Of a stretch of 64,000 nt of DNA, positions 11,254-25,544 are shown in pieces. Location: NCBI GenBank assembly GCA_038496675.1, contig CM076669.1, forward strand, positions 13,565,462 through 13,629,461, in the 5' to 3' direction. Numbering within the stretch: position 1 is the stretch's first letter; each line of letters begins with the position of its first letter. Made by a program: the position numbers and the translations under genes. The notes beneath the pieces are model-generated. The model did not search any database and had not been told where the DNA came from. It worked only from the letters and a program-made list of their open reading frames with translations. Source of the DNA: Rachycentron canadum (lineage: Eukaryota > Chordata > Actinopteri > Carangiformes > Rachycentridae).

Positions 11254-12539
11254 ACAGGCTTCACTGTGACCCCTTTAAATTAATCCCATGGATTGAGCTC
11301 AAATGACCCAGTTTGAATTTGTGTGATGCAGCAGCTTGGTGCATGCAAACATTTAGGAGAACAACTCCATCTGAATCCAGATGTATCAGATGTGGTGTTT
11401 CTGACGAAGACAGCTGATCAAAAGAAACTCAGTCTTTCCTTCTGTCAGTGACACTTCAACTGCTTTCAAGTCAGTTTTTTTTTATCATCAGCCCAACATC
11501 ACGAATCACTAAGCGTTCATCTTTCAGCATTTATATCACAATTAGGGTTTAAACAGCAGTTGACATTTCCACCGCTTTCAGCACGTTCACTTCAAATGGT
11601 ACCTCAGCTTCTCTCGTGCTCACACTTCACATTTCAATTTAAATCAGTGTGAGCAATTTCATTTGTAGTTAATTTCTTATTTATTGTGACTATTTTCATT
11701 ATTTGCAGCCACTCACTTCCTGCAGTGAGTACATGGAAATTTTCTTCAAACAATTTAGCAAATGTGCCACATTTTTTTGTCATTATTATTTTGATTATTA
11801 TTGGTTTGTATTAGTAGTTGTGGCACCAGACAATTTCAGAATAAAATGATACTGCCATAAATCAACCACCACTTCAGCTGCTTACATATTATATTATTTA
11901 TATTACATTTACACTATTTAACTTCTTCACACACTTCTTAATTCCTCACTCGCTGAGTGCGCTAAGCCTTTCAGTGCTGCAGTTAAGGTGGAGACACAGC
12001 TTCTTTCAGCTCTGTCATTTCCACGTACAAAAATAATGACATTTAACAACTTAATGGGTTTTATTTCTGCTTCTCAGATCACGCCACATCCTGAGTTTTT
12101 AGACTTTAAACAGTTCCTGGTAGATTTTTCTTTTCGCCAACTGCTTTAACTTCTCTCTTTAAAGACAAATTTAGCTGCTTTCAGTGTTAAAAGCTAAACT
12201 GAATCACCTATTATTAGTAGTAGTCAGAATAGTGTAACATTAATAATTTGATTTTTCATTTCTCTTGTGAAAAAGTTTCATTTGTAGATTTTACTCTTCA
12301 GCTGACATTTGAATTCCTGTCCTTTCTCTTTAAGTGACATTCCCACTCCTTTCAGTCAGCACTAACATCGATTCAATTGATAAATATGAGTTGTTTTCTG
12401 CTTTATGAGCAGGGGCGGACATTGAGGTCTCAGTCCTCGTGTTTCCTGCTGCTGCACCAGCCTTATCAGATGAATGTTCACTGGCTGTGGGACACGCTGA
12501 GGAGGAGAAATGCTACAGGACCCCGGAGCAGGGTGAGGC
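11254..12539. other. Intergenic region just upstream of the slc16a7 promoter
   Basis: AT-rich sequence with no gene seen. Distal promoter elements could lie here but none can be assigned by eye. Confidence 0.55.
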
Positions 12540-12640
12540 GACGGGACTGTAACGTGTAACATCGGCTGCAGGACTGGGTCAGTCCTCTGGAGCCGCTCTG
12601 GTTTAAAATAGACGCGGAGGCAGCGCCGCCCTCTGCCGCC
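12540..12640 (+). promoter_or_regulatory. Candidate slc16a7 core promoter, CpG-rich with TATA-like box
   Basis: The sequence changes abruptly from AT-rich to GC- and CpG-rich around 12530-12900, the only such stretch upstream of the gene. A TATA-like motif, TTTAAAATA, lies at 12602-12610 and is followed by GC-rich sequence, so a start site near 12630-12640 is plausible. A good splice donor follows at 12798. The assignment to slc16a7 is by position and strand; bidirectional activity cannot be excluded. Confidence 0.45.
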
Positions 12641-12797
12641 GCAGCGGCTCCACGTCAGGCGGCGGCTCACTCAGGGAACTTAAACGCGGCCGGACACGAC
12701 GCCGACAGACACGGGCATCTCTCTGCTCCAAGGTCACCGAGCCCGGGCAGCCTGCACGGGACGCGCGCACACACCTCCGTCCCCCCTCCCCGCCAAG
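12632..12797 (+). other. slc16a7: Probable non-coding first exon (5' UTR) of slc16a7
   Basis: This is a GC-rich segment just downstream of the TATA-like box that ends at the donor CCAAG|GTAAAG (GT at 12798-12799). I see no long open frame that would continue in frame into the ATG exon. SLC16A genes commonly carry untranslated first exons well upstream of the start codon, which fits the distance of about 8.7 kb to the acceptor at 21470-21471. The 5' boundary is only estimated from the TATA-like position. Confidence 0.4.
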
Positions 12798-15700
12798 GTA
12801 AAGTAACATTTACTGCCTGTTTGTCGGAGGATCAACCGGGCTCCCGCCGGCACGAGGCTCGTTGTGCGGGGATGAATGAGAAACATGTCAGGCGAGAGGC
12901 AGATGAGGGAGGATGACTGAATTCATTTCATGAGGCGTTCAGGAGCCCCTGGACAGGGGTGGAAATCCCGCTTCTGCTGCCACGCGGTCAGTTCCTGGAG
13001 GAGAGTCAGTTTGAAAATTATGTTTAAAAAAAAAAAACAAAACAACAAAAAACCAAGAGGAATAGTAATAACACTCCTCTAAGGACGAGCGGGCGGTTTA
13101 GCTGATGCAGGCCCTGGGCATTAAGACTGGCTTGATCCGGTCCCTGTCCTTACATCAGCAGCATCATATGATTAGGCTGCAGTGCTGAGGAACCACTCTG
13201 CTGTTACATCACCCTTTCAGCTCTAGTTTTCCTGATGGAGGTCCAAGTTTTAAAGGTTTTCTCAGACTATGGCGTCACATTGACTCTATTATTACCCAAT
13301 GATGTGATGCAGACCCGGCTCAAGCGTGGGGATATCTGACTCCCGGTCAGCCGCTGAGCTTTATAAATAACTTCACATGACACATTGTGCTAGTTTCCTC
13401 TGGGAAGAGTAACACTGCACTTCTTTAAAAATCATTTTACTTGAATACACCAGTAAGACCTGTCATTGGTCTTCAAGCCTCACTGAAACTGGAATAAATC
13501 CATTTGTAATGGCCTGCGTGACTGGTTTGAAGCAGAGCATCACAATGCACGCATGGGGAAGAGAGAGTGAGCTGTTAGCTGCTGTGCTCGGAGCCTTCGT
13601 GTCAGACGCTTTGGTGGGCAATTGTGTGTTTTAAGCCTATTTGCAGCTCAATTTGTGCGTCCGCGAGCACAGAAAAGTCCAATTGTTTCTGTTGTAATAC
13701 AGTGGCGCCATGTAGGCGATGGGTGTGTTTTAATGTCTTCACATTAATGCCTATTGGAGCTGGAGCCCATCCTTTGCAAAGTATTTGACCCAGTGTGAAT
13801 GTAGATTGTGGCCTTTTCCATAAGCGTCAGAAGCCACATGTCATTGAGTCTAAGTGTAGTGGTGGTTTTATGTGCTAGATGCAGCACATGTCATGTGTTG
13901 GAGCTAAACTTATAGGCCTCATCATAGTTTTCACAGCCATGAGAGCTTTATCTCTTTGTCTAATTCATCCAAAAGTGATAATAAATGAATTAGCATGTTT
14001 CCCAAAATATCTAAGTACTTTGTGGAAACAGCACTGTAGTTGAAATATAAAAAAGTTTGTATCAGCCTTTTTTCAAAGTGAAAAACACAGTGTCCTTTGC
14101 ATCTTTATCTACTTTCTGTGACAGTAATCTGGTGGCAGAAGACTTGTCACGACACGACGGCAGAGAGTGTTGTTGTTGAGGACATTTTGGAGAAGGACCC
14201 TTTGGAAGTACAGGAATAACGGGAGGAACAGCATCCTGTGGCTGTTTAGAAGTTTAACTGCGATGCCTTCTGGTCAAACTCAGTTAACACTGCTCGTGGA
14301 GACCGGTCTTTCAGTTTCGACGTGGTCTGCATTTCTTTGATGCTGCAGGTAACCTGAACATCCGTCCAGTTCTTGAACATCTACACTGTTTTACAACATC
14401 CTTCAGACCAATATAGTGGTGTTAGCATTAGTTCACATTTTTGCTCCAATAAAGTTGTGTTGTTGTTAAGGTTGCTCTCGGACACATGTATGACACTGTT
14501 GACATATGGGCTTGTGCTCAGGGAAGTTTGTTGTGGACACAAGTCTGCTGTGGGCAAACAACAGCACCCGATTCAGGGCAAGGCTCAAACACTCTGCTCT
14601 GTAAAACAACTAAACATCCAAATCAGTTGTTCAAGATTTTTATTCCTTATTTCCATAGAGAATGTTTCTAAACCTGAGGTGATTGGGTTTCTTTGCTCTA
14701 GAAGAACAGTGCCCTCTTCCTGTTGTGTAGCAGATTTCCCTCCAAATTTGACCTTATAAAAAGGTGAATGAGTAAATTAATGAAATGCTGAGGCTGATAG
14801 AAGCTGACAACCATAAGAACACGCCTAAATCTGTCAAGATAAAAACCTTAATTTTAATAATCAAAGTCAAATATATCTTGTCTTGTGCTGCACATACTGG
14901 TTTTATAGCCTGCAGCTGAATTTTTTTTGGCACAATCTCTGAAGTGATGGATGTATATTTCACATATAAGCAGATACCTATGATTTTGCCTGTCCTACAT
15001 GCACAAACACAAGATGGAACAAGACTCCGCGTGTTTGACCTTCACGCCGTGTTTGGAGGTGTGGAGCAGAGCTAGAGCTTTGGATTGGCTGCTGAATGTG
15101 GGTGGTTTGTGGCCCACATGGAAAAGTGAAGTGGATGAACTTGCTATTGTGTCCACACAGGTGTAGCTGTGTGTAAGCGACAGGTTGATTGATCCATTTA
15201 TTCTGTGCTAACAAACACAAAAGATCCAGAGACGACTTTGTCGCAGGTCGGGAGAGTTACTGTGGATGTTTTAACTCCAGTTTCAGTGGTCAGATGTGTT
15301 GATGGGAATTTATGGGACCACTTATAGGTTTTTTTTTTTTTGTTTTTTTTTTAATCAAGGCTCATTACAAGCTCAAGGGCTTCAAAGTACATAGTCTGAC
15401 AATTGAGTAGTAGGAGCATTAAAGTCCTGGTACAGTTTATGGGAAGACCCCTTGGCTGGTGGCCTTTTTGATCAGAAAGCAGCTTTTAGAGGGTGAAATT
15501 GTTTCTGAGGTATTTCTCTCAAGACCAAGGGCAAGAGTGTTTACAGGATCACTTTAGAGATTAGATGTCCTGTTGATAAAGAGGAAAGAAACATGGTTTA
15601 GTTATCATTTAAACAATGGCTGATTGGGTTAATGATGAACTATTTCAAAAACTGAAGTGAGTTGTGTTATTTGGATGTTGCCTGGAGCTAATCTTGCGTT

Positions 15701-17676
15701 TCCATAACCTGAAGTCCTGTGAGGCCGGGGTTGGGGTGGGGTGGATGGGGTCGTGTTGGCAGCCGTTGACTGTAGAGATCAAGTTTCCTTTTGTAGAGTC
15801 TGACAGGGCTTAGCAGCACCAGTCTATGTGAATGGCATCTAACTGGGACTATTGAATGTTTCTGCTGTTCAAGGTCTCAACATGTAGTACTATACTTTAG
15901 GTGGAGGCTGTATTTTTAAAGATGCATATTGTATCTTCTACCAGTTAAACAGAAATGCCCTATTCTCCTCTAATTGGAGGCTGGAACCCAGTTAAAAAAA
16001 CATTATTAAGTTAGTGCTTTCCAACCTTTCATTTGCAGTGAAAGTAGAAAAGGAAGGCTTTAATTCAGGGGTGGGGGAGGTCCGGCCTCAGATAGTCTGA
16101 TCCAGCTCATGAGTAAATACATAAATACATAAAAATTGTCATGACAGTTACCTTTTACTGTGGTGGAAGAAAATAATATAAAATAGTAGACTACCACATT
16201 TGATATAAGGGAGGAATTTCTGTATTTGGAAGCCATGTATGGCTCTACTAAGGGTGAGTATTTGTTTGAGCAAGTAGTTTTGGCCATGAACAAATAGAAA
16301 AGTTACGTGGCCACAGCTTGGCCACAAAAGGGTTTTAGTACATTGGTTAGACCTGTGCTGGTGAGACTTGGCCTTCATGGTGGATACAATCAAGGACCTC
16401 CCAGAGTTGGTCCCATCCAGTTTCTCAGCTTCTCAGCTTTCAAATGTCAAATCATTTGAAGCAAAAGTAAAGCTCTAGGAAGTGTGGTAACATTGAGCAT
16501 TTTTCAACTCTCCAAGAACAAAAGCACGCTGTGACATCTAAATGTGTTGGTGAGTTACTACTTCAGGCTCTTGGCACGAGGTTTGAGGACATGAAAAGTA
16601 AATTAAAGGAACTGAACATTTTTGCCGTTTAATGTGGAAGCAGCCAATGTGACCAACAAACTACAGCATGAAATCATTGAGCTGTAAAGTAACAAACCTA
16701 TGTACAACAACTGCTCTCTGCTCGAGTTCTACGAGTTACACAAAGTCTGACTGACTGACTGCAAACCTGCAGAGAAAGAGGAGCAGATCTACCCACTATA
16801 ATGGAGAGGTTAGTGTGAAATACTGTTGAATAATTAATTATGGCCCCTGAAGAATGTTATAAAAATGACCCTTGATGGGGAAAAGGTTCCTGTCCCCTGC
16901 TTTAATTAGAGGGGAATAATTCTTCCTCTGAGTTGGACCTTTGCTGTTCTTTTCTTCCTGCTTTAATGGACTGAGTCCAAAGCTGTTATCCTTTCCACCA
17001 CAGAAATTTTTAATGAACTAACAATTAAAAAAATGCTTAAATTCAACAGACATTAAGGCTTAAAGCTGCATTAGTCAATACTCTCGCGTTAAATTTGGAC
17101 CAGATGACTGTGTAATGTAAAGAATCTGCACTTCTCCTCAGCTCATGGTGCATTTTAATATTCCTCACCCTGTAGTTTTATACCTCAACAGAGGCAGCTT
17201 TGAACATGTCAGTTTATTTCAGTATGCCACATTGTGTGCCATACAGGAAGAAGGAAAACGGTTGTGTGAATTCAAGCAGAACACATGATCCAACTGCTGC
17301 TTGTGTAAAGGTTTGATGCTGTGGTTTAGCACACAAGCTTATCCTGTTGAGAGAACGCACAGCATTGTGAGTGAACAGCGATAGTGTGTGGGCCCACAGT
17401 GAAATATCGTATCATGTGGTGGTCTTTAGTGGCTGTTTGTCCCTCCTCCAGGCTCCAAATCCAAGTCAAACTCAAATGCAAGTTTCCAGAGTTGTGTTTG
17501 CTCCTCTTGACCTTGAGAGCCACGCCCCTCCATGCCTGCTTCACTGAAACTCACCTGAAATCCAACACTGAGGTCTCAGCTTGGCTCTTGTTGTGAATTA
17601 AACCTGAGATCTAATGTCTACAAAGAATGGTGTTTTTTAGGCTTCCTGCCAAGCTACTAAGTGATGTCCTTGGAGG

Positions 17677-17678
<2 letters not shown>

Positions 17679-17709
<31 letters not shown>
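17679..17709. repeat. (CA)n microsatellite in intron 1
   Basis: An uninterrupted run of about 15 CA units followed by CATACAG. Confidence 0.95.
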
Positions 17710-17713
<4 letters not shown>

Positions 17714-20700
17714 GTATTGTCTTTTAGTCCAGTCCTGAGTAACCCAGTCGGGGTTTCCAGTCAGATTATTTGATTATAGAAACACTTTTGGTTCCTGTCC
17801 CTCTGCCCTCTGCTGTTTGGATAGACTCACCATGGTGAAGACGACTAGTTACTCCAAGTACATGTAGGGGACACTGGACCAAAACAAAGTGTGTTCCCAT
17901 TCCAGCAACACACAAGGATAAAGCTGTATGTATGTGTGTGTGTGTCTCCGTGGTTCATGTATTTTTAACTGTGGTGTCTACACACGAGGAAATGTGAGAA
18001 CTCTTGTGTTTCACACAAAATGTATTCATTTTCCTAAAATTTTTCAGTTTCCCAATACAGATTTTGTGTTGAGATGAGATTGGAAAAAAAATGTGTAAAT
18101 TATAAATAAAGTGTAAAGGCTTAACATTGTCATTATAACATGTGATTAAAGAATAATTAATTCTTGTAAGAAGTGAAACCCACCATGGCTGCTTGTATTT
18201 CCAGGCACCTTGATGTCTCCCAAGTTCACTTGACTTGGTACTAGGTTTTTAGAAACTTGCCGTCTGTGAATGCAGCCTGTCAGTCATTAGTCTATCAGCT
18301 GTTAGTGTTACGTCAGGTGAAGGACACAGCAGAGGTGGCACATGATGAGGATGTCGGCTTTGAATCTCAGTGTTGACATTGTAGTGACTGAGCGGTGACT
18401 TTGCTTTGCTTGACGCCTTATGTACTTATACGGCTGATCATAAATTTGTCAAACTGGTCTGGGCTTTTCTCTCCACTCCATAGCTGCTCTTTTATGGCCG
18501 GTCTGTTTGGAGCTTCCTATTCCAACCCATTAATTTAAGCAGCTTATGAGTTCTGAGGCTCCTTCGTGTATTGTCGTCGCGTTCAATCAATCAAAACCAG
18601 TATCTAAAACGAGTGCTGCTGTGGACAGCCTGTAATCTGATTATCACAGATTAGACTCACTGTATGTAACTCTGGGAAAAAAGGCATAATCTCTAACTTT
18701 GATTAAAGGGCCAATGCAAGGGGGATACACAGAGGATTATATTTCCACCCAGCCAGTGGTTTTTAACACCACTTAAAGGCAGTTTGTTAGTATTCAGTCA
18801 TTCATCAATCCAGGTTAATTATGTTGCAGTGCTGCACTCCTATGATGTTTATGTAACCACTATAACAAAATAAAAGGTCCATGTTATACATGTTGCTCCT
18901 ATTGTTGGTGAAACATAACATTGGTTCATTACAGAAAAAACATAACTTTACCCAATATAATCATCTTTTATTCATCATAAATTTCTATTTGTTTGTTTTT
19001 CTTTGAAACATATTCATTTGAGGTCATTCACAGCAGCAGAATATTTAAAGCTACACTAATCAATTTTATAGTGGATTAATTGACTGTTTAATGTGAAAGG
19101 GGTAAGTTATAGTTGGCATCACACACAATTATTACTCATCTCTGCAGTTCCTGTCATCTATGGGGAACAAGTTGTGTCTACACAACCCTCACACCTCCTG
19201 CCAAGCACTTGACAGTTGACAGAGAGTAATAGTTGGTGAACAAAAGTGAGTGTTTAGCTTCTAAAAGACAGATATGTCCTTCAGGAATTGGTGGAAACCA
19301 AAACAGAGCACCAAGTCAAATATTAAACAGGGTAGCCTCAAACTTAAGATAATGCTATGTTGCTTTGTGTCTGCTAAATGTGTAAATAGACAGTTTGCTG
19401 AGAATTATAATATATAATGTAAACAAATAAGTAACTTAAATTAGTAACTATAATACAATTAGACCTTGAAATAAACAAAAATATGTAGAAGAATACATTA
19501 AACTATTAGAAAGAAATCTTGGTCATAACAGCATAACATTTAATCACTCAAATGGAAATATATATCATCATTTTTTGAAGAATAAAGTAATAGGAATTTC
19601 CATGTTTCTTCTACCCCTCTAAAACTATAATGACAAATGTATTCATGTTTTAAAAACTGTTTATGAATCATCGGACTAATTGTTTCGTGTTGACTCTTGT
19701 GACTCGTGTGATTCTCTACAACATTGCAATCTGATCTGGTGAGAACAACAAGGAAGGAGCGCAACACCATTAATTGATATTGGTATCTGATGTTCACGGA
19801 TCATTTACAGACACTCTGCAGACTGAAGTGTGCTCTCCACTTATGAGCAGTGGGATGCTCTTAAATTAGGCTTGCAGCAGTAAAATGTAGACTTCCACCA
19901 ACAAAATCCCCAGTGCTCTTGCAGAAACTTTGTTTTTGCACCAGGTTTTATTCTGCTGGAAATATAGTGGCTATAATAAGTTAATATCATGTGTATATAT
20001 ATGTATAGTATAATAAGTAATCAATGAAATTGTGTGTGTTTTTGTTTGTTTGTTTGTTTTTTTAAATTAAGTTAGTTTTGGTAGGAAAGGTTTGGGCGGG
20101 GTATTGTTTGTTTTTATTGGTGGGACAATGCAGACAAAGTTGACCAGAGACTTGTTGGAACAGATGAACAGCAGAGGGGAGGTATGTATGTCTGCAGGTG
20201 ATAGTAACAAGAAAATAGTGATAAGCATGTGAACACTACAGGGAAGATGTTATCAGTGGGAGTGGTACCTACCAGAAGAATAGAGTAAGTTTATATGTAC
20301 CAATGGGGAACAGGAAGCTCCCTCAGACATAATGTGGTATATGCTTCTTACAATCTGATATAATCATGAGGAGTAAACTGACCTTGATGTGATAATTAGT
20401 GGAGTGACCCTTTAAATTGTCTCCGTTTTAGCAGATGCAATCACTGGTGTCAGTTATTCCACTGCCACATTCAGTGACCCACGTCTGTCTTTGTTGATCT
20501 CAAATAATTGCTCCCTGGTGAGGCTGCAGTGCAAACACGAGGAAACTTGCTGATTTCTTCCACAGGCTGCTCATTCACGTGAAACCCTAATCTCGGCGTG
20601 AACCGTGAGATAATTATGCAGCTGTCAATTGTTCCTGGCTGATTTTAGAGAGGTGAAGCTAATGAGGTTAGAGAGAGCTAAAACATAACAGCTGACCTTT

Positions 20701-20721
20701 TTGTTCTATGATGTGGCCGTA

Positions 20722-20748
20722 GTGTGTGTGTGTGTATGTGTGTGTGTG
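20722..20748. repeat. (TG)n microsatellite in intron 1
   Basis: TG repeats interrupted once by TATG. Confidence 0.9.
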
Positions 20749-21500
20749 AGAAATGCAGAAATGCGGCTGTGGACAATTGCCGCTGTTGGTTTGTCACACG
20801 TAATTAGGGTGTGTTTGCTTTGTACACAGAAGCACCTGGTTCTAAACTGCCTCTATATATCTATCAGTTGACACCTTGTTTTCATTTCTGCCTGAGGGCT
20901 GGGGGGAGGGAGGTGGTGGCGGGGGGGGGCTCAAGGTGAATACTGGGCGGTTCAGGTCTAGTCTTCAGTGAGTGCCCGCCCTCTGGAACATATGATTACT
21001 ACTGTGAGTGTGTGAGAGAGTGTTTGCACACGTCTTCTCCAGGATACAGACCTCTGGTATGTCCTTTTCCCTCATGTCACATTACTGGCAGTTGTTCATG
21101 TAAATGGCATATGAAGGACAAAGCTTCTGACGTCCTTTGTAATCCCACAGCCGTCTGCATACTGTCAATATGAGCTGCAGCTGCTGGTCTGATTTATCTC
21201 TATATTGTAAGTAATAATTTGTGACATTTTTCTGTAAGCAACTGGTTAGGTTCAGGTTAATTTATTTCTAACCCTTAAGTCCCCAAAGACTTTAGAGAAT
21301 TGAGAAAGCGTCTGCCTAGATCTGACTAATCGATAATCAATCACAGGAACAAAATGAAGTCATGAATTATGTAAGAAATAAAACACAAGAAGGGAAGCAG
21401 TAACTGCCACGAAGCTTCCCATGCTGTGAGTTTTAATGTCCTCTCTGTCCTTTTCTTGTTTGTCATTGCAGTGAATTGTCAGTGTTGAGCTGGGTCAGTG

Positions 21501-21717
21501 ATGCCGCCCCCAGCCACAGGTGCCCCTGCCGTGCCCCCACCAGACGGCGGTTGGGGGTGGGCAGTGGTGTTGGGATCTTTCATTTCCATAGGCTTCTCAT
21601 ACGCCTTTCCCAAGGCCATCACAGTTTTCTTCAAAGAAATCCAGATCATCTTCGACGCCTCCTACAGTCAGATAGCATGGATCTCCTCCATCATGCTCGC
21701 GGTCATGTATGCTGCAG
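21501..21717 (+). CDS. slc16a7: slc16a7 coding exon 1 (residues 1-73, first base of codon 73)
   Basis: The exon itself starts at 21472 after TTGCAG, with 29 nt of 5' UTR before the ATG. It encodes the cytosolic N-terminus, rich in Pro and Ala, TM1 with the DGGWGW signature and Lys38, and most of TM2 (AWISSIMLAVMY). It ends at the donor GCTGCAG|GTGAGC, leaving one base of a glycine codon. The start could not lie further upstream in this frame because a TGA sits five codons before it. Confidence 0.95.
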
Positions 21718-24700
21718 GTGAGCTGTCGGTTCATTTGAACCTGCATCCAATTTAAGGTCTACTTTATTCCCCTTATAAACATTCAATACCCTTTTCCCCA
21801 TTTCCTAAAAGAGAGCATAACAATCTTTGAAAATATTGTCTCACACTTTCAAGTCTGTGTCAGCAGATGAAATCAGATAGACATGCTATTAGCTTCTGTG
21901 ATGCACTACTGGAAGCGCTAATGTAGTTTTTGAATGATAAAAAGCATTTCCCTTTTTTTTTATCAAGCCAATTTACATTAGCTTTCAGCTAATCATGCTG
22001 ATAAGTTTGTATCCCAGTTGGAAGCTACCAAGCCAGGCTCACTAGCTTCCCTTCTTGAACAAAGCAGAAGCTAATTCACCTAGCTTGTTAGCACTGGACA
22101 TTACTTTACATTCCTGTAATTTTGATTTATTTTTTAAGCTCAAACTAAAACTCACAGTAATGATTGGTAGTGTAGCCTCAGCACTTTCTCCTTTACACTG
22201 TGCTAATGCTACATGCAGAGTCACTGGGTAACATACGTGAGCTTAAATCACAGATGAGGCTATTAGCAACAGCTTAGCCGCCTCTGGGCCTGTTGTGGTT
22301 TAAGTAATACTGTAAGCTAGTCCACAGTGAAAATGCAGCAATCAAATAACCTGTAGCAACACTGTCAGCTAGTACCAAACCTTCATGACCTTGTGGAACA
22401 TGAATTGATATATAGATATACTATCAAGGTCAAAACAAACATTAAGGATGCGTAAATTATTTTTAAAATCTTATTTCAGTCCACTCTTCATCTAAAGCAA
22501 ATCAGCTTCTTTGAAAGTGTGAGCTTAGTTTATGGAGCATCTATTATAATAATGATGAGGCTGCCAACCTCACCCTCCAAATCAGTGTTACACTGTCTCT
22601 TTAAGACTTCATTTGTTACATGATGTCATTGTTAAGGATTACATTCGTTGCGAGGAGATGGTGTGCTATTTCCTGATTAGGTTTTTTTTTTTTTTGCCTT
22701 AAGAAACAGTGGCCAATAACGGCACAGAGATAGAAGTAGGTTGTGTCCTCAGATCATGACCTAATCTGAAACCACAGTGTCACAGGATGAGAGCAGTGTC
22801 ACATGTTGATCCTCCAGACAACCAGAAAACCACCATGTTCTGCCAAGCTACAGCTACAAATGACAATTCATTCGACTATCAGTGACAAGCATACGACATA
22901 AATGTTGATTACAATGTAATACAAGGACACAACTACTACAACTAAGGAAATAGGAGTGGCAACAGGGTTTTAGTTCTGTATCTATTATAAAAGCTTTCAA
23001 AAATTGTATATATGTTTCAAAAAGAGATTTTTTACACTTATGTATCTGTATATATATTGATATCATTTATCAGAGCAGAGTCACTAATGCAAATCAGTCT
23101 TTTCCTACATGACAGACAGACTGCCTCAGTGCTGCAGCCAGACCTTAGTTCTGTGTTGAATAAGGAGCCTTTTGAAGGGTCAGAATATGTTTTCAGCATG
23201 TCGCATTTTCCACCATATTGCTCTGGTCACCTGCCGTGTTCCTCACATTGGCTTCAGCCCTGCAACCTTCTGCTTGCCAGGGCCAAGGCTGCCATCTGTC
23301 CACACTGTAATCCTCCTGTCACTCTATCCACTGCTGCTGTCACCATCTGTACTGGTCGTCAGACGGCCTGGAAAGCTCCTCTCCTCCTTTGTATATTAGA
23401 ATCAAGAATTTAATAATTACCTCATTCATCCTATTTTCTTCAAACTAAAATAAGTCTAATATACATATCTTGCACACACTAAGGTAACATATATTTTAAA
23501 TTATTATAATGTTTTGTATTTTGGGCAGTCAGAAATAATTGGGTTTTCTACATCAGGTGCTGCTAAATTAAGTTCATTACAGCCGTAGTCTTTTATTTTA
23601 TCATTCACATTGTTTTTGCATTTGTACAAAAAAAGCTTGAAATTGTAAAAAATAGAGTATTTATGTGACAAACATTATATGTATATTCTGTATCTGGAGG
23701 AGAAAATGTGCCTTGACCTCAGACCATGAGGTGTCTCTGATCACTAGCTGCTGCTGTACCTTCAGTGACTGTCTCATTATCCTGTGACGACGATATCAGT
23801 ATGAGCAATCGTTCGTCATTCATTCCTATTGATTGCACTCATCAGCCATTCATTAAACACCTGCTCTCTTGTTCTGTGTCTTATGCTGATGCAGAAATAG
23901 CTATTTGAATGTTTAACACCTTCCTAATTCCCCACTGCTGTGTCTGTGTCTGTGTGTTTACACAGCTTCGTCATCACTGCCTGATAATGAGCAACAGCTC
24001 CAGACACCAAGAAAAATAATAATCCAGTCAATCCAAATTACACAAATCACTATTTACTTGCCATCTCAAACCCAACTGCCAACCACTTTACGAACTACAA
24101 ATAAAAGTTCAAAGTTTCATGAGCCTGAGGTGAAGGAGTGTATAATCCTTCCATTTAAGTGACGACAAAAATGATCAAAAATACAGAGGCAAAGCCAAGG
24201 ATAAAAACAGGAAGTTCATCTTTTGTGGAAGAGTTGGTCAGTCAGACTGCGGACTGAACTATTGTTGTGCCTCAGCAAGTAAAAAAGGTACCAGTCCTGT
24301 TTATGTAGGAGCCTCATAAATGTGCAGTAGATGCTGCACAGTAAATACTGGACATGTTATAGCAGCATGATCGTAGGGATGGGAGGGCTGATGCACCGCT
24401 TTGGTTCAGACTTAAATATCCTGGATTTCCTTAGAGTTTTGTTCAGAGAAGTTCATGACAAAATACCTGCAAAACTAATGGCAGCTGCACTGTGTAGTGC
24501 TCTTATATACTCTAGTAGAGTACGGAGTTGTCTATGCTGATATGTAAAATACATCCAAAATCATTAGTTAATAAAAATATAGATGTATAGATTAAACAAT
24601 AATGAATGGAATCAGTAGTTGCAGCTCATAATTGTATACTGAGCCAACACAGCTGCCCAGTTATAATGTAAGACTATAAGAAGCAATGGTTCCTTTAAAC

Positions 24701-25512
24701 TAATGTTTTACTACAACATCACTTGCTGTAGTTCTGTTCAATGAGTACAGTGTTATCTGCAAACCTGAGCATGTTTCCCTTTTTCCTCTGAAGATTTACA
24801 TAGTGAAGTGACTCACCAACTATGCAAATCAACTGGAAAACTGTATGACTCCTTCATGAATACAATTTACCACCACCCACCAGATTAGAGTGGGACCAAC
24901 TCTGATCTGCGTCCAACCTGGTGCCAAGCCATGTGTCTGTTAAAGTCTTAAATCATAGCTACACTTCAGTTTTTAGTTTTTCTTTCTACCAGTTGTCTCT
25001 TTGAGAGGAGAAGATATTCTCTCCAAGGCTCTGCTCTCGAGCTCCGTCATTTAGCAGCCTTGACATTTGTAGAAGAAATGAAAGCAGAGAATTCAACCCC
25101 GTAATATTTATGTTTCTCCTCTTTGATATCATGGGCAAAAATTCAAATTTTCTTTCAATTATTTTGCATAGATAAGGAATTTACAACACAAATATGTGAT
25201 ATTACTGGCAGGATGAAACATTTGCAAAGTATACTATGCAAGTGTGCTGACATAAGCTCCATTCACAATCAGGCAATGGGAAAATTACATTAGATTGAAT
25301 TGTTGATTAGAACATCAAGAAAAACTGTACAAACAGACAAAGAAGAAGAAAAAACAATTATTCCCTATTAACTCCATCCTCCACCACTCATCACTAAGGT
25401 TATTAGTCAATTCAAGCTGTTTCATACGATGAGTTACATCATAAATGTAAATACATCAGTGTTTGCATACATGCCCACACACCCTTTTTGCATACCTATA
25501 CACATACAAAAG

Positions 25513-25544
<32 letters not shown>

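Larger units (their letters stand above)
12798..21471 (+). other. Intron 1 (inferred); no gene seen inside
   Basis: This stretch of about 8.7 kb lies between the exon 1 donor and the acceptor TTGCAG at 21466-21471. I see no coding exon in it on either strand. It contains poly(T)/poly(A) runs near 13024 and 15330, a (CA)n tract at 17679-17709, a short (TG)n tract near 17936 and another at 20722-20748, and otherwise AT-rich unique-looking sequence. Open frames here are short and lack recognisable domains. Confidence 0.5.

Noticed and set aside
12362..12809. Arg/Pro-rich open frames over the CpG-rich segment
   Set aside because: Frames of this kind arise in any GC-rich stretch; both strands are open and the composition follows the CpG content.
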